58,418 nucleotides of DNA, taken from positions 1 through 58,418 of the forward strand of contig CACWZI010000023.1 in the NCBI GenBank assembly GCA_902765305.1. The letters run 5' to 3'. The DNA comes from an uncultured Eubacteriales bacterium. Its GTDB lineage: Bacteria > Bacillota > Clostridia > Christensenellales > Aristaeellaceae. The notes beneath the pieces were generated by a model. It was not told where the DNA came from. It saw only the letters and a program-made list of their open reading frames with translations, and made no database searches. Made by a program: the position numbers and the translations under genes. Shown piece by piece: positions 1-9,659 of the stretch; positions within the stretch are counted from its first letter, which is position 1; every line of letters starts with the position of its first letter.

Positions 1-219
1 CTCCTTGCGCTTCATGATCTCCTTCATCTTCTGCTCGATGGCGGGGAAGTCCTCGGTGCTGATGCCCCGGGGCAGCAGGAAGTCGTAGTACATGCCGTCG
101 GCGATCTGCGGGCCGATGGCAATTTGTACGTTCTCCCGGCCGAAGATCTCCATCACGGCCTTGGCCAGTATGTGGGCCAGGGAATGGCGGTAGACCTCAA
201 GAAACTGTTCGCGATCCAT
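1..219 (-). CDS. thrS: Threonine--tRNA ligase, N-terminal part (cut by window edge)
   Basis: Partial gene: 73 codons are visible from the ATG at 219, and the rest lies beyond the window. The protein opens MDREQFLEVYRHSLAHILAK. HSLAH at residues 12-16 is the HxxxH motif of the ThrRS N2 editing domain. The following IGPQIADGMYYDF and LPRGISTEDF stretches are typical of class II ThrRS. It charges tRNA-Thr in the cytoplasm. The usual N-terminal TGS domain (about 60 residues) is absent; the start is fixed by an AAGGAG nine bases upstream and by the T-box leader immediately before it. AlaRS-type editing domains share the HxxxH motif, but the surrounding sequence and the leader favour ThrRS. Confidence 0.88.
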   Translation of the reverse strand, partial: MDREQFLEVYRHSLAHILAKAVMEIFGRENVQIAIGPQIADGMYYDFLLPRGISTEDFPAIEQKMKEIMKRKE

Positions 220-252
220 ATCCAATACACTCCTTATGATATAGTAGACAAT

Positions 253-464
253 AAAAAAACACCCGCCCCTGCGCCGGGACGAATGCCTTGCATCCGCGGT
301 TCCACCCTGCTTGTAAAACCACTCATCCGCGCAGTAACGCGCGCGAAACGCCGCTCATCAAGGGCCGGTACCCCCGGGCCGCCGCGCAGCGCGCTTCCAG
401 CCTGTGACGCGCATTCTCTTGCCGTGCGTTTCCCCGGGACATGCTCCCTGTCGTCTGATCGGAT
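253..464 (-). promoter_or_regulatory. T-box riboswitch leader of thrS
   Basis: On the minus strand the leader contains the T-box signature AGGGTGGAACCGCGG (308..294), which binds the uncharged tRNA acceptor end. It is followed by an intrinsic terminator: a 10-bp stem with G-U pairs between 285..276 and 269..260, loop GGCGCA, then seven T (259..253). Uncharged tRNA-Thr is expected to stabilise the antiterminator and switch thrS on. An AGAGA motif near 419 may belong to the stem I kink-turn region. I could not place the specifier codon with certainty. Confidence 0.88.
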
Positions 465-470
465 ATTCTG

Positions 471-499
471 ATTGTAGCATGTTTGGAGCGGCTTGTCAA
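471..499 (-). promoter_or_regulatory. Sigma-A promoter of the thrS leader
   Basis: TTGACA (499..494), a 17-base spacer and TACAAT (476..471) form a near-perfect housekeeping promoter reading into the T-box leader. Confidence 0.85.
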
Positions 500-558
500 T
501 GGCGGGGCGGGATTCTTTACCTGCTGCGTTACATTCGGGAAAAAAACAATGCGACATG

Positions 559-587
559 TAGACTTTACTTATGGAATATGCTATAAT
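559..587 (+). promoter_or_regulatory. Promoter of the opp operon
   Basis: TAGACT (559-564), a 17-base spacer and a perfect TATAAT (582-587), about 100 bases before oppB. Confidence 0.65.
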
Positions 588-686
588 GACAGATATGGTT
601 AATAAGAAAGCGTGCAGGTATACACCTCGGAGCCGTCAAATCGGCTCGGGTCCGGGCACCGCTTAAATACGGAAAGGTTGTTTTCG

Positions 687-1598
687 ATGCTCAAGTATAC
701 AGTCAAGCGCGTGCTGCTGGCCGTGGTCACCGTGTTTATCATTTCGGCGATCACGTTCTTCGCGATGAACGCCATCCCCGGCGGGCCCTTCGCCAAGGAA
801 AAGGCGCCCGACCCTGCGGTGCAGGCCGCGCTGGAGGCCCGCTTCAACCTGGACAAGCCGGTGCACCAGCAGTTCTTTATCTATCTGAGGAACCTGCTGC
901 ACGGCGACTTCGGCGTATCGCTGAAGACGGGGCGGGACATTTCCCAGATCATTTCAGAAAAGTTCGCCGTCTCGGCGAAGCTGGGCGGCATGGCTGCCCT
1001 GTGGGCGGTGGTGCTGGGGCTGATCCTGGGCTCTGTCGCCGCGCTGTGCCGCAACCGCTGGCCGGACCGGCTGATCATCTTCCTGACCACGCTGTTCGTG
1101 TCGGTGCCCAGCTTCATACTGGCCACGATCCTGCTGCTGGTGTTCGCGCTGACGCTGAAGTGGGTGGGCGTGTTCGACGCCAACAACCCCAACTACGTGC
1201 TGCCGGTGATTTCGCTGATGCTGTACCCGATGAGCTACATCACCCGCCTGACCAAGTCCTCTATGCTGGACGTGCTGGGACAGGATTACATCCGTACCGC
1301 CCGGGCCAAGGGCGTGCGGGATTCGCTGGTCATCTTCAAGCACGCGCTGCGCAACGCGCTGATCCCGGTGATCACCTATGTGGGCCCGATGGTGGCTTAC
1401 ATCCTCACCGGCTCCATGGTGGTGGAAACGGTGTTTACCATCGGCGGGTTGGGCACCGAGTTCGTGCGGAGCATCAACAACCAGGATTATCCGCTGATCA
1501 TGGCGACCACGATCTTCCTGGCGGTGCTGATGGTCATCGCCACGCTGCTCAGCGACCTGGTGTACAAGCTGGTCGACCCGAGGATCACCTTTGACTGA
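687..1598 (+). CDS. oppB: Oligopeptide ABC transporter permease OppB
   Basis: A 303-residue membrane protein, the usual OppB/DppB length. Residues 1-30 form the first transmembrane helix (MLKYTVKRVLLAVVTVFIIS). The typical GDFGVS motif lies in the extracytoplasmic part before the permease core, and the EAA cytoplasmic loop reads DYIRTARAKG. It forms half of the membrane channel for peptide uptake, with OppC. The ATG at 687 is chosen because GGAAAGG lies nine bases before it and the family N-terminus begins there; an in-frame ATG at 612 would add 25 residues unlike the family. First gene of an oppB-C-D-F-A operon. Confidence 0.93.
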   Translation: MLKYTVKRVLLAVVTVFIISAITFFAMNAIPGGPFAKEKAPDPAVQAALEARFNLDKPVHQQFFIYLRNLLHGDFGVSLKTGRDISQIISEKFAVSAKLGGMAALWAVVLGLILGSVAALCRNRWPDRLIIFLTTLFVSVPSFILATILLLVFALTLKWVGVFDANNPNYVLPVISLMLYPMSYITRLTKSSMLDVLGQDYIRTARAKGVRDSLVIFKHALRNALIPVITYVGPMVAYILTGSMVVETVFTIGGLGTEFVRSINNQDYPLIMATTIFLAVLMVIATLLSDLVYKLVDPRITFD

Positions 1599-1610
1599 GG
1601 AGGGATGAAT

Positions 1611-2687
1611 ATGACGTATAACGCGGACAAGCTGCCCAAGAAAAACCTCCTCAGCCTGCAAATCGACGTAAGCAAGTTTGAAAAGGCTTCCGATGCTGAG
1701 AAGGCCCAGCACGAAACCATGCGGGAGTCCACCACATTTTTCCGCGACGGTATGCGCAAGCTGCGCAGGAACCCGCTGGCGATGATCAGCCTGGTCGTGC
1801 TGATCTGCCTGGTGCTGACCATCGTGATCGTGCCCATGTTCTATCCCTACAGCTATGAGCAGATGATCACCGTCAACGGCAAGCGGGACAAGACGGCCAA
1901 GAACCTGGCGCCCTTCACCTATTCCAAGAACGAGCAAAAGGCCATCGACGAGGGGCAGAAGATCTTCCCGCACATCTTCGGCACCGACGAGCTCTGTCGG
2001 GATTACTTCATCCGCGTGCTCTACGGGGCGCGGGTCTCTCTGGCGGTGGGCCTGTTCGCCAGCCTGATCGTGCTGGTCATCGGGCTGCTGTACGGCTCGA
2101 TATCCGGCTACTTCGGCGGGAAGGTGGACATGGTGATGATGCGCATCGTCGACATCATCTATTCGCTGCCCGATACGCTGATGGTGGTGCTGCTGTCCGT
2201 GGTGATGAACCAGGTGCTGGGAAACGCGCTGAAGGGCAGCATCGTCAGTAAGATCGGGCCGAACATGATCTCGCTGTTCGTGGTATTCGGCGTGCTGTAC
2301 TGGGTGGGCATGGCCCGCCTGGTGCGCGGCCAGATCCTTTCCATTAAAAACAATGAATACGTGCTGGCCGCCCGCGCCATGGGCGCGAAGCCGGGCCGCA
2401 TCATCCGCAAGCACATCCTGCCCAACTGCATGTCCGTCATCATCATCTCGGTGGCGCTGCAGATTCCCTCGGCCATATTTACCGAGAGTTTTCTGTCGTT
2501 TATCGGCTTGGGCGTGCAGGCGCCGATGCCCTCGCTGGGTTCGCTGGCCAACGCGGCCCGCGGCGGCATGCAGAGCTATCCCTACAAGATGGTGTTCCCC
2601 GCGGTCATCATCTGCCTGATCGTGCTGAGCTTCAACCTGCTGGGCGACGGCCTGCGCGACGCCTTCGACCCGAAGCTGAGGAGGTAA
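1611..2687 (+). CDS. oppC: Oligopeptide ABC transporter permease OppC
   Basis: A 358-residue permease, partner of OppB. The cytoplasmic N-terminus of about 60 residues is followed by a first helix (MISLVVLICLVLTIVIVP), a long extracytoplasmic loop, and the BPD_transp_1 core with GTDELCRDYF and the EAA loop YVLAARAMGA. Of two nearby ATGs (1605 and 1611) the second has proper spacing from GAGGAGGG; the first touches the ribosome binding site. The stop codon overlaps the region of the oppD start, so the two are probably translationally coupled. Confidence 0.92.
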   Translation: MTYNADKLPKKNLLSLQIDVSKFEKASDAEKAQHETMRESTTFFRDGMRKLRRNPLAMISLVVLICLVLTIVIVPMFYPYSYEQMITVNGKRDKTAKNLAPFTYSKNEQKAIDEGQKIFPHIFGTDELCRDYFIRVLYGARVSLAVGLFASLIVLVIGLLYGSISGYFGGKVDMVMMRIVDIIYSLPDTLMVVLLSVVMNQVLGNALKGSIVSKIGPNMISLFVVFGVLYWVGMARLVRGQILSIKNNEYVLAARAMGAKPGRIIRKHILPNCMSVIIISVALQIPSAIFTESFLSFIGLGVQAPMPSLGSLANAARGGMQSYPYKMVFPAVIICLIVLSFNLLGDGLRDAFDPKLRR

Positions 2688-2692
2688 TGAGG

Positions 2693-3702
<1,010 letters not shown>

Positions 3703-3706
<4 letters not shown>

Positions 3707-4668
3707 GCGAATACCTCCTTGAGGTCAAGGACCTGAAGCAATATTTTCCCGTTCGCACCGGCTGGTTTTCCAGCAAGCCCCTGAAGGCCGTGGACGGCGT
3801 TTCCTTTGAAATCAAACCCGGCGAGACGCTGGGGCTGGTGGGGGAGAGCGGGTGCGGCAAGACCACCGTGGGCCGCACGATCCTGCATCTGTATAAGCCC
3901 ACCTCCGGCGAAATCATCTACAACGGCCAGCAGATCACGCCCCAGAACATCCATAATTTCCGGCGGGAAATGCAGATCGTGTTCCAGGACCCGTATTCTT
4001 CGCTGAACCCCCGCATGACGGTCTCCGACATCGTGGGCGAGCCGCTGGACATCCACAGGCTGTACGGCACCAAGGGCGAGCGGACGGCACGCATCAACGA
4101 GCTGCTGAGGCTGGTGGGCCTGAATTCCGACCATGCCCGCCGCTATGCCCATGAGTTCTCCGGCGGCCAGCGCCAGCGCATCGGCATCGCCCGCGCCCTG
4201 GCCGTGGATCCCAAGTTCATCGTCTGCGACGAGCCGGTCAGCGCGTTGGACGTGTCCATACAGGCCCAGGTGATCAACACCTTCGAGGATCTGCAGCAGA
4301 AGCTGGGCATCGCCTACCTGTTCATCGCCCACGACCTGCTGGTGGTGAAGCACATCAGCCAGCGCATCGCGGTGATGTACCTGGGCCGCATCGTGGAGAT
4401 CGCCAACGCTGACGAGGTCATCACCCATCCGATGCATCCCTATACCCAGTCGCTGATCTCGGCCATACCGATCCCCGATCCCAACACGGCCCGCACCCGC
4501 AAGCGCATTCCCCTGGAGGGCGACGTGCCCAGCCCGCTGAACATGCCCTCGGGTTGCGCGTTCCGCACTCGCTGCCGCTACGCCACCGAGCGCTGCGCGC
4601 AGGAGTGCCCGGGCCTTTCGGAAATCGGCCCCGGCCACAAGATCGCCTGCTGGAACCCCCACGAATAG
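3703..4668 (+). CDS. oppF: Oligopeptide ABC transporter ATPase OppF
   Basis: A 321-residue second ATPase of the Opp importer, with Walker A GESGCGKTT, signature FSGGQRQRI, Walker B FIVCDEPVSALD and switch IAHDLLV. The C-terminal Cys-rich segment (GCAFRTRCRYATERC) is typical. It overlaps oppD by an ATGA, so coupled translation and equal stoichiometry are likely. Confidence 0.93.
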
Positions 4669-4688
4669 GAACAACATACCCCGGTCTC

Positions 4689-4706
4689 AAACGGCAAGCG
4701 CCGTTT
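4689..4706 (+). other. Stem-loop between oppF and the binding-protein gene
   Basis: A perfect 7-bp stem (AAACGGC / GCCGTTT) with an AAGC loop, 31 bases before the binding-protein start. There is no T run, so it is not an obvious terminator. It could act in mRNA processing or stability, which would suit higher expression of the binding protein than of the permeases. Confidence 0.4.
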
Positions 4707-4737
4707 CAGATAATAATCTTTTAGGAGGAACCCACTT

Positions 4738-6402
4738 ATGAAGAAGCTGCTCGCAGCACTGCTGGCCATGATGATGCTCTTCTCCTGCGTCGCCGCCATG
4801 GCGGACGCGGGCTCTGAGCCCGACTGGACCGAGTACAACACGCTGATCGCGGAAGTCAAGGCCGAGACCGACTTCGTCGAGCGCGAAGCCAAGATGCACC
4901 AGGCCGAGGACATCCTGATGGCCACCGGCGCGATCCTGCCCATCTATTACTACAACGATCTGTATATGCAGAAGCCCGGTGTGGATGGCATCTATTCCAA
5001 CCTGTTCGGCTTCAAGTTCTTCCAGTACGCCACTGTGGAGGGCTCCGATACCCTGCGCCTGAACCTGGCCTCCGAGCCGGATCATCTGGATCCTGCCCTG
5101 AACAGCTCCGTGGACGGTGCCTGCCTGGCCATCGCATCCTTCGGCGGCCTGTACACCTATGACGCCGAGGGCAACCTCAAGCCCGATTTCGCTACCGGCT
5201 ACGAGATGAGCGAGGACGGCCTGACCTACACCTTCACCATGCGTGACGGCCTGAAGTGGTCCGACGGCAGCGACCTGACCGCCAAGGACTTCGAGTACAG
5301 CTGGAAGCGCGCCGCCGATCCCCAGACCGCCGCTGACTACAGCTACATGTTCAACGGCATCAAGGGCTATCCGGACAACCTGGCAGTGACCGCCTCCGAG
5401 GACGGCAAGACCCTGACCGTGGAGCTGGACGCGCCCTGCGCCTACATGCTGGACCTCATGGCCTTCCCCGCCTTCTATGCCGTGAACCAGGCATGCGTCG
5501 AGTCCGTCGAGGGCTGGCAGGAGAATCCCGGCGCCTGGGCCAACGAGGCCGGCTTCGTGACCTCCGGTCCCTTCACGCTGACCGAGTGGACCCACAACAA
5601 TTCCATGACCTACACCAAGAACCCCAACTACTACGACGCCGAGAACGTGAAGCTGGAGAAGCTGCAGTTCATGCTGTCCGCTGACGACACCGCCATCTAT
5701 GCCGCTTACCAGGCCGGCGACGTGGACTTCATCGATTCCGTTCCCACCGACGAGATCCAGAACCTGAAGGATTCCGAGGAATTCCACATCATCGACAACC
5801 TGGGCACCTACTATGTGTGCTTCAACGTAAAGTCCCCCCTGTTCGACGGCAAGACCGTGGAGCAGGCGGCTGCGATGCGCCTGGCCTTCTCCAAGCTGGT
5901 CGACCGCGACTACATCATCGAGACCGTGGGCCAGTGCGAGCAGAAGCCGGCCAACGCCTTCATCCCCGAGGGCATGGCTGACGGCAACGGCGGCGTGTTC
6001 AAGGCCAATGACGACGCCTATACCTATCCCGACGCCGAGAACGTGGGCTACTACGATTACGAGGTGGACGTGGAGGGCGCCATCGAGCTGCTGAAGCAGG
6101 CCGGCTTTGAGTTCGACGACAACGGCATGCTGTCCGCCAGCACCCCCATCTCCTTCGAGTATCTGACCAACGAGTCCTCCGGTCACGTGGCCATCGCCGA
6201 GTGCATCCAGCAGGACCTGGCGGCCGTGGGCATCACCATGACCATCCGCACCTGCGACTGGAACGTGTTCCTGGACGACCGCAAGGCCGGCAACTACGAC
6301 ATCGCCCGCAACGGCTGGATCGCCGACTTCAACGATCCCATCAACATGCTGGAGATGTGGACCACCGATTCCGGCAACAACGATTGCCAGTTCGGCCGCT
6401 GA
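4738..6402 (+). CDS. oppA: OppA-type peptide-binding protein with circularly permuted order
   Basis: A 554-residue exported SBP_bac_5 protein, the expected peptide receptor of this Opp operon. Residues 1-22 are a signal peptide; LFSC ending at Cys17 could be a lipobox, making it a lipoprotein. The order of the mature protein is abnormal. Residues 26-102 (YNTLIAEVKAET, MHQAEDILM, LPIYYYND, FGFKFFQYA) match what is normally the C-terminal end of this family. From residue 103 comes the normal mature N-terminus (LRLNLASEPDHLDPALN), running on to DFNDPINMLEMW and NNDCQFGR, where the protein stops exactly where the displaced segment would normally begin. Little seems missing or duplicated. Either a true circular permutation or an assembly artefact around tandem copies. 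Good ribosome binding site (TTAGGAGG) and a downstream terminator. Confidence 0.85.
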   Translation: MKKLLAALLAMMMLFSCVAAMADAGSEPDWTEYNTLIAEVKAETDFVEREAKMHQAEDILMATGAILPIYYYNDLYMQKPGVDGIYSNLFGFKFFQYATVEGSDTLRLNLASEPDHLDPALNSSVDGACLAIASFGGLYTYDAEGNLKPDFATGYEMSEDGLTYTFTMRDGLKWSDGSDLTAKDFEYSWKRAADPQTAADYSYMFNGIKGYPDNLAVTASEDGKTLTVELDAPCAYMLDLMAFPAFYAVNQACVESVEGWQENPGAWANEAGFVTSGPFTLTEWTHNNSMTYTKNPNYYDAENVKLEKLQFMLSADDTAIYAAYQAGDVDFIDSVPTDEIQNLKDSEEFHIIDNLGTYYVCFNVKSPLFDGKTVEQAAAMRLAFSKLVDRDYIIETVGQCEQKPANAFIPEGMADGNGGVFKANDDAYTYPDAENVGYYDYEVDVEGAIELLKQAGFEFDDNGMLSASTPISFEYLTNESSGHVAIAECIQQDLAAVGITMTIRTCDWNVFLDDRKAGNYDIARNGWIADFNDPINMLEMWTTDSGNNDCQFGR

Positions 6403-6436
6403 TCCCGGAGGCTTGACCCCATAGGCACAGCCAACG

Positions 6437-6469
6437 GCGCCACCGCATTATGCGGCGGCGCTGTTTTTA
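6437..6469 (+). terminator. Terminator of the opp operon
   Basis: An 11-bp GC-rich stem (6437-6447 with 6451-6461, one A-C mismatch), a TTA loop, then TTTTT. Confidence 0.85.
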
Positions 6470-6524
6470 TACCTTTTAACCTAAACTGCGCAAAACACCA
6501 CCCCTTTTGCAGGGGTTGGGGATA

Positions 6525-6553
6525 TTGACGGGTTCGGGTTTTGAGAGTATAAT
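6525..6553 (+). promoter_or_regulatory. Promoter of secD
   Basis: TTGACG (6525-6530), a 17-base spacer and TATAAT (6548-6553), about 65 bases before the secD start. Confidence 0.85.
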
Positions 6554-6618
6554 AAGCTGTTGTATGATATATGCTGAAATGGCTGTTTATGCAGCCAAGA
6601 GCAGGGAGGACGGACCGA

Positions 6619-7875
6619 ATGAAGAAGAGTTTGATCAAACTGGTGATCGTCGCGGTGCTGATCGTCGTCGCGGCGTTCCTGGCGCTGAACGGTTTGCACA
6701 TTCCGGGCAAGTCGAGCTATCTGAAGCCCGTGGGCGAAGCCATCAGCCTGGGCCTGGATCTGCGCGGCGGCGTTTCTACGGAATATATCGCCACGGATAC
6801 CAGCATGGACAACTATGAAAGCCTGTTGGAGGGCACGGTGTCCGCATTGCGCACCCGCCTGACCAATGCCGGCTTCACCGAGGCGAACGTGGCCATCCAG
6901 GGCACCGATCGCATACTGGTCGAGATCCCCGATGTCGACGACCCTGAGGAGGTCGCCCGCATCATCGGCACCCCGGCGCACCTGGAGTTCCGCGACCCCA
7001 ACGGCAACGTGGTGGTCGAGGGCAAGGACATCAAGCAGGCCGGCGTGCAGTACGCCAACGATGAAAAGACGCTGTACGGCGTGGGCTTCGAGCTGGACGC
7101 CGCCGGCGCGAAGGCCTTCGAAAACGCCACCCGCGAATTCCTGGGCCAGTCCATCTCCATCTACCTGGACGATGATCTGATCTCCGCCCCCACGGTGCAG
7201 GCCGTGATCGCCGGCGGCAACGGCATCATCACCGGCTCCAGTCAGGAAACCTCCGAGGATTCCTACAACTGGGCCCGCAACCTGGCGATGCTGATCCAGT
7301 CCGGCGCGCTGCCGATGGACATCGCCGAGGTCGAGACCCGCGCCATTTCCGCCACCCTGGGCATCGAGGCCATCGACGGCGCCATCATCGCCGGCATCGT
7401 GGGCCTGATCCTGGTGCTGGTGTTCATGCTGGTGATGTACCGCCTGCCCGGCGTGGCGGCGGACATGGCCCTGCTGATCTACGTGCTGATCGTGTTCTAC
7501 GCCCTGGCCATCTCGGGCGCGCAGCTGACGCTGCAGGGCATCGCCGGTATCCTGCTGGGCATCGGCATGGCCGTCGACGCCAACGTGGTCATATTCGAGC
7601 GCTTCCGTGAGGAGCTGAAGGAAGGCCGCACGCCGCTGAACGCCGTGAAGTTCGGCTTCCGCAACGCCGGCCGCGCCGTGCTCGATTCCAACGTGACCAC
7701 GCTGATCGCCGCCGTGGTGCTGATGATCTTCGGCACCGGCACCATCAAGGGCTTCGCCACCACGCTGATGATCAGCATCATCGCTTCCTACTTTACCGCG
7801 GTGGTGGTTACCCGCGGCCTGCTGATCCTGATCTGCAAGCTGGGCATCAACAACCGCAGCGCCTATACGCGCTAA
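6619..7875 (+). CDS. secD: Protein translocase subunit SecD
   Basis: A 418-residue RND-type membrane protein that works with SecF to pull exported proteins through SecYEG using the proton motive force. N-terminal helix at about 4-24, then the D1 motif LGLDLRGGV, a short P1 domain with DDDLISAPTVQ, and five C-terminal helices beginning near GAIIAGIVGLILVL. The D5-like GMAVDANVVIFERFREE motif is present. The ATG at 6619 follows GGGAGGA; an in-frame upstream ATG at 6571 is too far from any ribosome binding site. Followed by secF after 15 bases. Confidence 0.95.
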   Translation: MKKSLIKLVIVAVLIVVAAFLALNGLHIPGKSSYLKPVGEAISLGLDLRGGVSTEYIATDTSMDNYESLLEGTVSALRTRLTNAGFTEANVAIQGTDRILVEIPDVDDPEEVARIIGTPAHLEFRDPNGNVVVEGKDIKQAGVQYANDEKTLYGVGFELDAAGAKAFENATREFLGQSISIYLDDDLISAPTVQAVIAGGNGIITGSSQETSEDSYNWARNLAMLIQSGALPMDIAEVETRAISATLGIEAIDGAIIAGIVGLILVLVFMLVMYRLPGVAADMALLIYVLIVFYALAISGAQLTLQGIAGILLGIGMAVDANVVIFERFREELKEGRTPLNAVKFGFRNAGRAVLDSNVTTLIAAVVLMIFGTGTIKGFATTLMISIIASYFTAVVVTRGLLILICKLGINNRSAYTR

Positions 7876-7890
7876 GAGGAGGGAACGAGC

Positions 7891-9579
7891 ATGAAAAAGA
7901 CGTTTACCGGGAATACGCGCCTGTTCCTGTGCATCTCCGGCGCAATCATCGTCATCGCGCTGATCATGCAGATTGCCGGCGCGGGGCTGAATCTGGGCAT
8001 TGACTTCACCGGCGGTTCGATCCTGAACTACTCCGTCGGCGAGGATTATGACGTCAGCGACGTCGAGACCCTGCTGAAGGCCTCTGGCTACACCGACAGC
8101 CAGATCACCAAGGCCGCGCCCTCCGCCGCCTCCGTCGCCCTGCAGGCCGAGCTGGCCGCGGAGCTGGAGAAGGCCGCCACTGAGGTCGCCGAAGCGGCCG
8201 CCGAGGACCCCGAGGTCGCGGCAGCGGTCGACGAGGCCGTCGAAGAAGCGGCCGAGGAGGCCGTGGCCGAGGAAGCGGTCGCCGAGGCGGTCACGCCCAC
8301 CCTGGGCCTGCTGAACCCCGACAAGTCGGGCATCGTCCACGATGGCCTGACCGACCTTCAGATCCGCCTGAAGCTGGCCGACGCCACCGAGGGCATGGAG
8401 GACGTGATCAAGGGCGCCGTCGTTTCCGTCGTCCCAGGTGCGAGCGAGACCAGCTATCGCAACGCCACCAACCAGGAAATCAGCACCCTCGGCTATGCGC
8501 TGAGCTATGCCGGCAGCAACATCGTCGAATTCGACATGTTCGGCAGCTATGACAAGGGCGCGGTCGAGGAGGCTGTGAAGAAGGCCCTCGAGGATGGCGG
8601 CTACAGCGTGAACGACATACTTTTCGTCCAGTACGACGCCGAGGCCGAGGCCGCGCGCATCGCCGAGGAGCAGGCCGCCGCCGAGCAGGCCCAGGCTGAG
8701 GCCGAGGCTGCCGAGGAAACGGTCGAAGAGACTGCCGAGACCGAAGCGTCTGCCGAGGAAACCGCCGAGGCAGAGGCCACCGAAGCGCCCGCCGAGGAAA
8801 CCGCCGAAGCCGAAGCCACTGAAGCGCCTGCGGAGGAAACCGCCGAAGCCGAAGCCACCGAAGCGCCTGCTGAGGAGAATGCAGAAGCGGTCGCCGAACC
8901 GACGGAGTCGGCTGGCTTCCAGCTGCGCATCCTCATCGACATGGACGACGTGACCAGCCAGGTCCGCGCCCAGCTGGAGCGCGAGATGATCGCGAAGTAT
9001 CCGAATTTCCGCTTCGTGTCCATCGACCACGTCAGCGCCATCGCCGGCCGCGACCTGCTGTCCAACGCCATCAAGGCTCTGCTGATCGCCTTCGTGTGCA
9101 TGCTGATCTATATCGCGATCCGGTTCAGCCCGCTCTCTGGCGCGGCGGCCCTGTTCGCGCTGCTGCATGACATACTGATCATGTGCGCGTTCATGGTGTT
9201 CTTCCGCGGCCTGTTCCAGGTGAACAGCCCCTTCATCGCCGCCATACTGACCATCGTCGGCTATTCCATCAACAACACCATCATCATCTTCGATCGCATC
9301 CGCGAGACCCGCGCGAAGCCGGGCTACACCCAGATGGACATGATGGACGTCGTCGAGGTCTCCGTCAGCAGCACGCTGTCCCGTACCATCAACACCACGC
9401 TGACCACGCTGTTCACGCTGGTGTGCCTGTACATCTTCGGCGTGTCCTCCATCAAGGAGTTCGCGTTCCCGCTGCTGGTGGGCATGCTGGCCGGTACCTA
9501 TTCCTCCGTGCTGCTCAGCGGTCAGGTCTGGGCCATGTGGGATAAGAAGCTGGCTGCCAACAAGGCGAAGAAGGCCTAA
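7891..9579 (+). CDS. secF: Protein translocase subunit SecF with long acidic insertion
   Basis: A 562-residue SecF, against about 300 for the family. The first helix (12-30) and the LGIDFTGGSILNYSV motif are normal, and the C-terminal membrane core (from about residue 390; SPLSGAAALFALLHDILI, GYSINNTIIIFDRIRE) is normal. Between them the extracytoplasmic P1 loop carries two Ala/Glu-rich stretches, about residues 73-135 and 250-345, flanking a more ordinary middle part. The second stretch includes three 13-residue repeats encoded by 39-bp DNA repeats. The insert stays in frame and lies on the outer face of the membrane, so the protein is probably functional. Gene follows secD in the same operon. 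Confidence 0.93.
   Translation: MKKTFTGNTRLFLCISGAIIVIALIMQIAGAGLNLGIDFTGGSILNYSVGEDYDVSDVETLLKASGYTDSQITKAAPSAASVALQAELAAELEKAATEVAEAAAEDPEVAAAVDEAVEEAAEEAVAEEAVAEAVTPTLGLLNPDKSGIVHDGLTDLQIRLKLADATEGMEDVIKGAVVSVVPGASETSYRNATNQEISTLGYALSYAGSNIVEFDMFGSYDKGAVEEAVKKALEDGGYSVNDILFVQYDAEAEAARIAEEQAAAEQAQAEAEAAEETVEETAETEASAEETAEAEATEAPAEETAEAEATEAPAEETAEAEATEAPAEENAEAVAEPTESAGFQLRILIDMDDVTSQVRAQLEREMIAKYPNFRFVSIDHVSAIAGRDLLSNAIKALLIAFVCMLIYIAIRFSPLSGAAALFALLHDILIMCAFMVFFRGLFQVNSPFIAAILTIVGYSINNTIIIFDRIRETRAKPGYTQMDMMDVVEVSVSSTLSRTINTTLTTLFTLVCLYIFGVSSIKEFAFPLLVGMLAGTYSSVLLSGQVWAMWDKKLAANKAKKA
8758..8874 (+). repeat. Three tandem 39-bp repeats inside secF
   Basis: Units at 8758-8796, 8797-8835 and 8836-8874 each encode ETAEAEATEAPAE. 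They differ by a few synonymous changes, so the array looks recently expanded and kept for its protein sequence. The flanking DNA has weaker related A/E-rich units. Confidence 0.9.
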
Positions 9580-9595
9580 CCGAACAAACCAATCC

Positions 9596-9636
9596 GAATT
9601 AGGAATCGACGCGAGCCGGTTCCTAATTCTTCTTTT
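9596..9636 (+). terminator. Terminator after secF
   Basis: A 10-bp stem GAATTAGGAA (9596-9605) with TTCCTAATTC (9620-9629), followed by a T-rich run. RecJ starts only 24 bases later, so it may be leaky. Confidence 0.65.
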
Positions 9637-9659
9637 CCCCATTACTAAAGAGGTATGCT

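Noticed and set aside
954-2414. A 486-codon open frame opposite oppB/oppC and many similar long antisense frames
   Set aside because: The translation is His/Gln/Arg-rich low-complexity sequence typical of the opposite strand of GC-rich genes, with no family match or ribosome binding site.
4738-6402. Reading the displaced segment of OppA as a simple N-terminal extension or a pseudogene
   Set aside because: The N-terminal 75 residues match the family C-terminus, not a random extension, and the frame is intact from a good ribosome binding site to a terminator; a pseudogene reading does not explain the complementary ends.
6481-9642. A 1053-codon minus-strand open frame opposite secD and secF
   Set aside because: It is a shadow of the GC-rich secDF genes. 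The apparent RFGGFGFGGF repeats in it come from the complement of the acidic repeat array.
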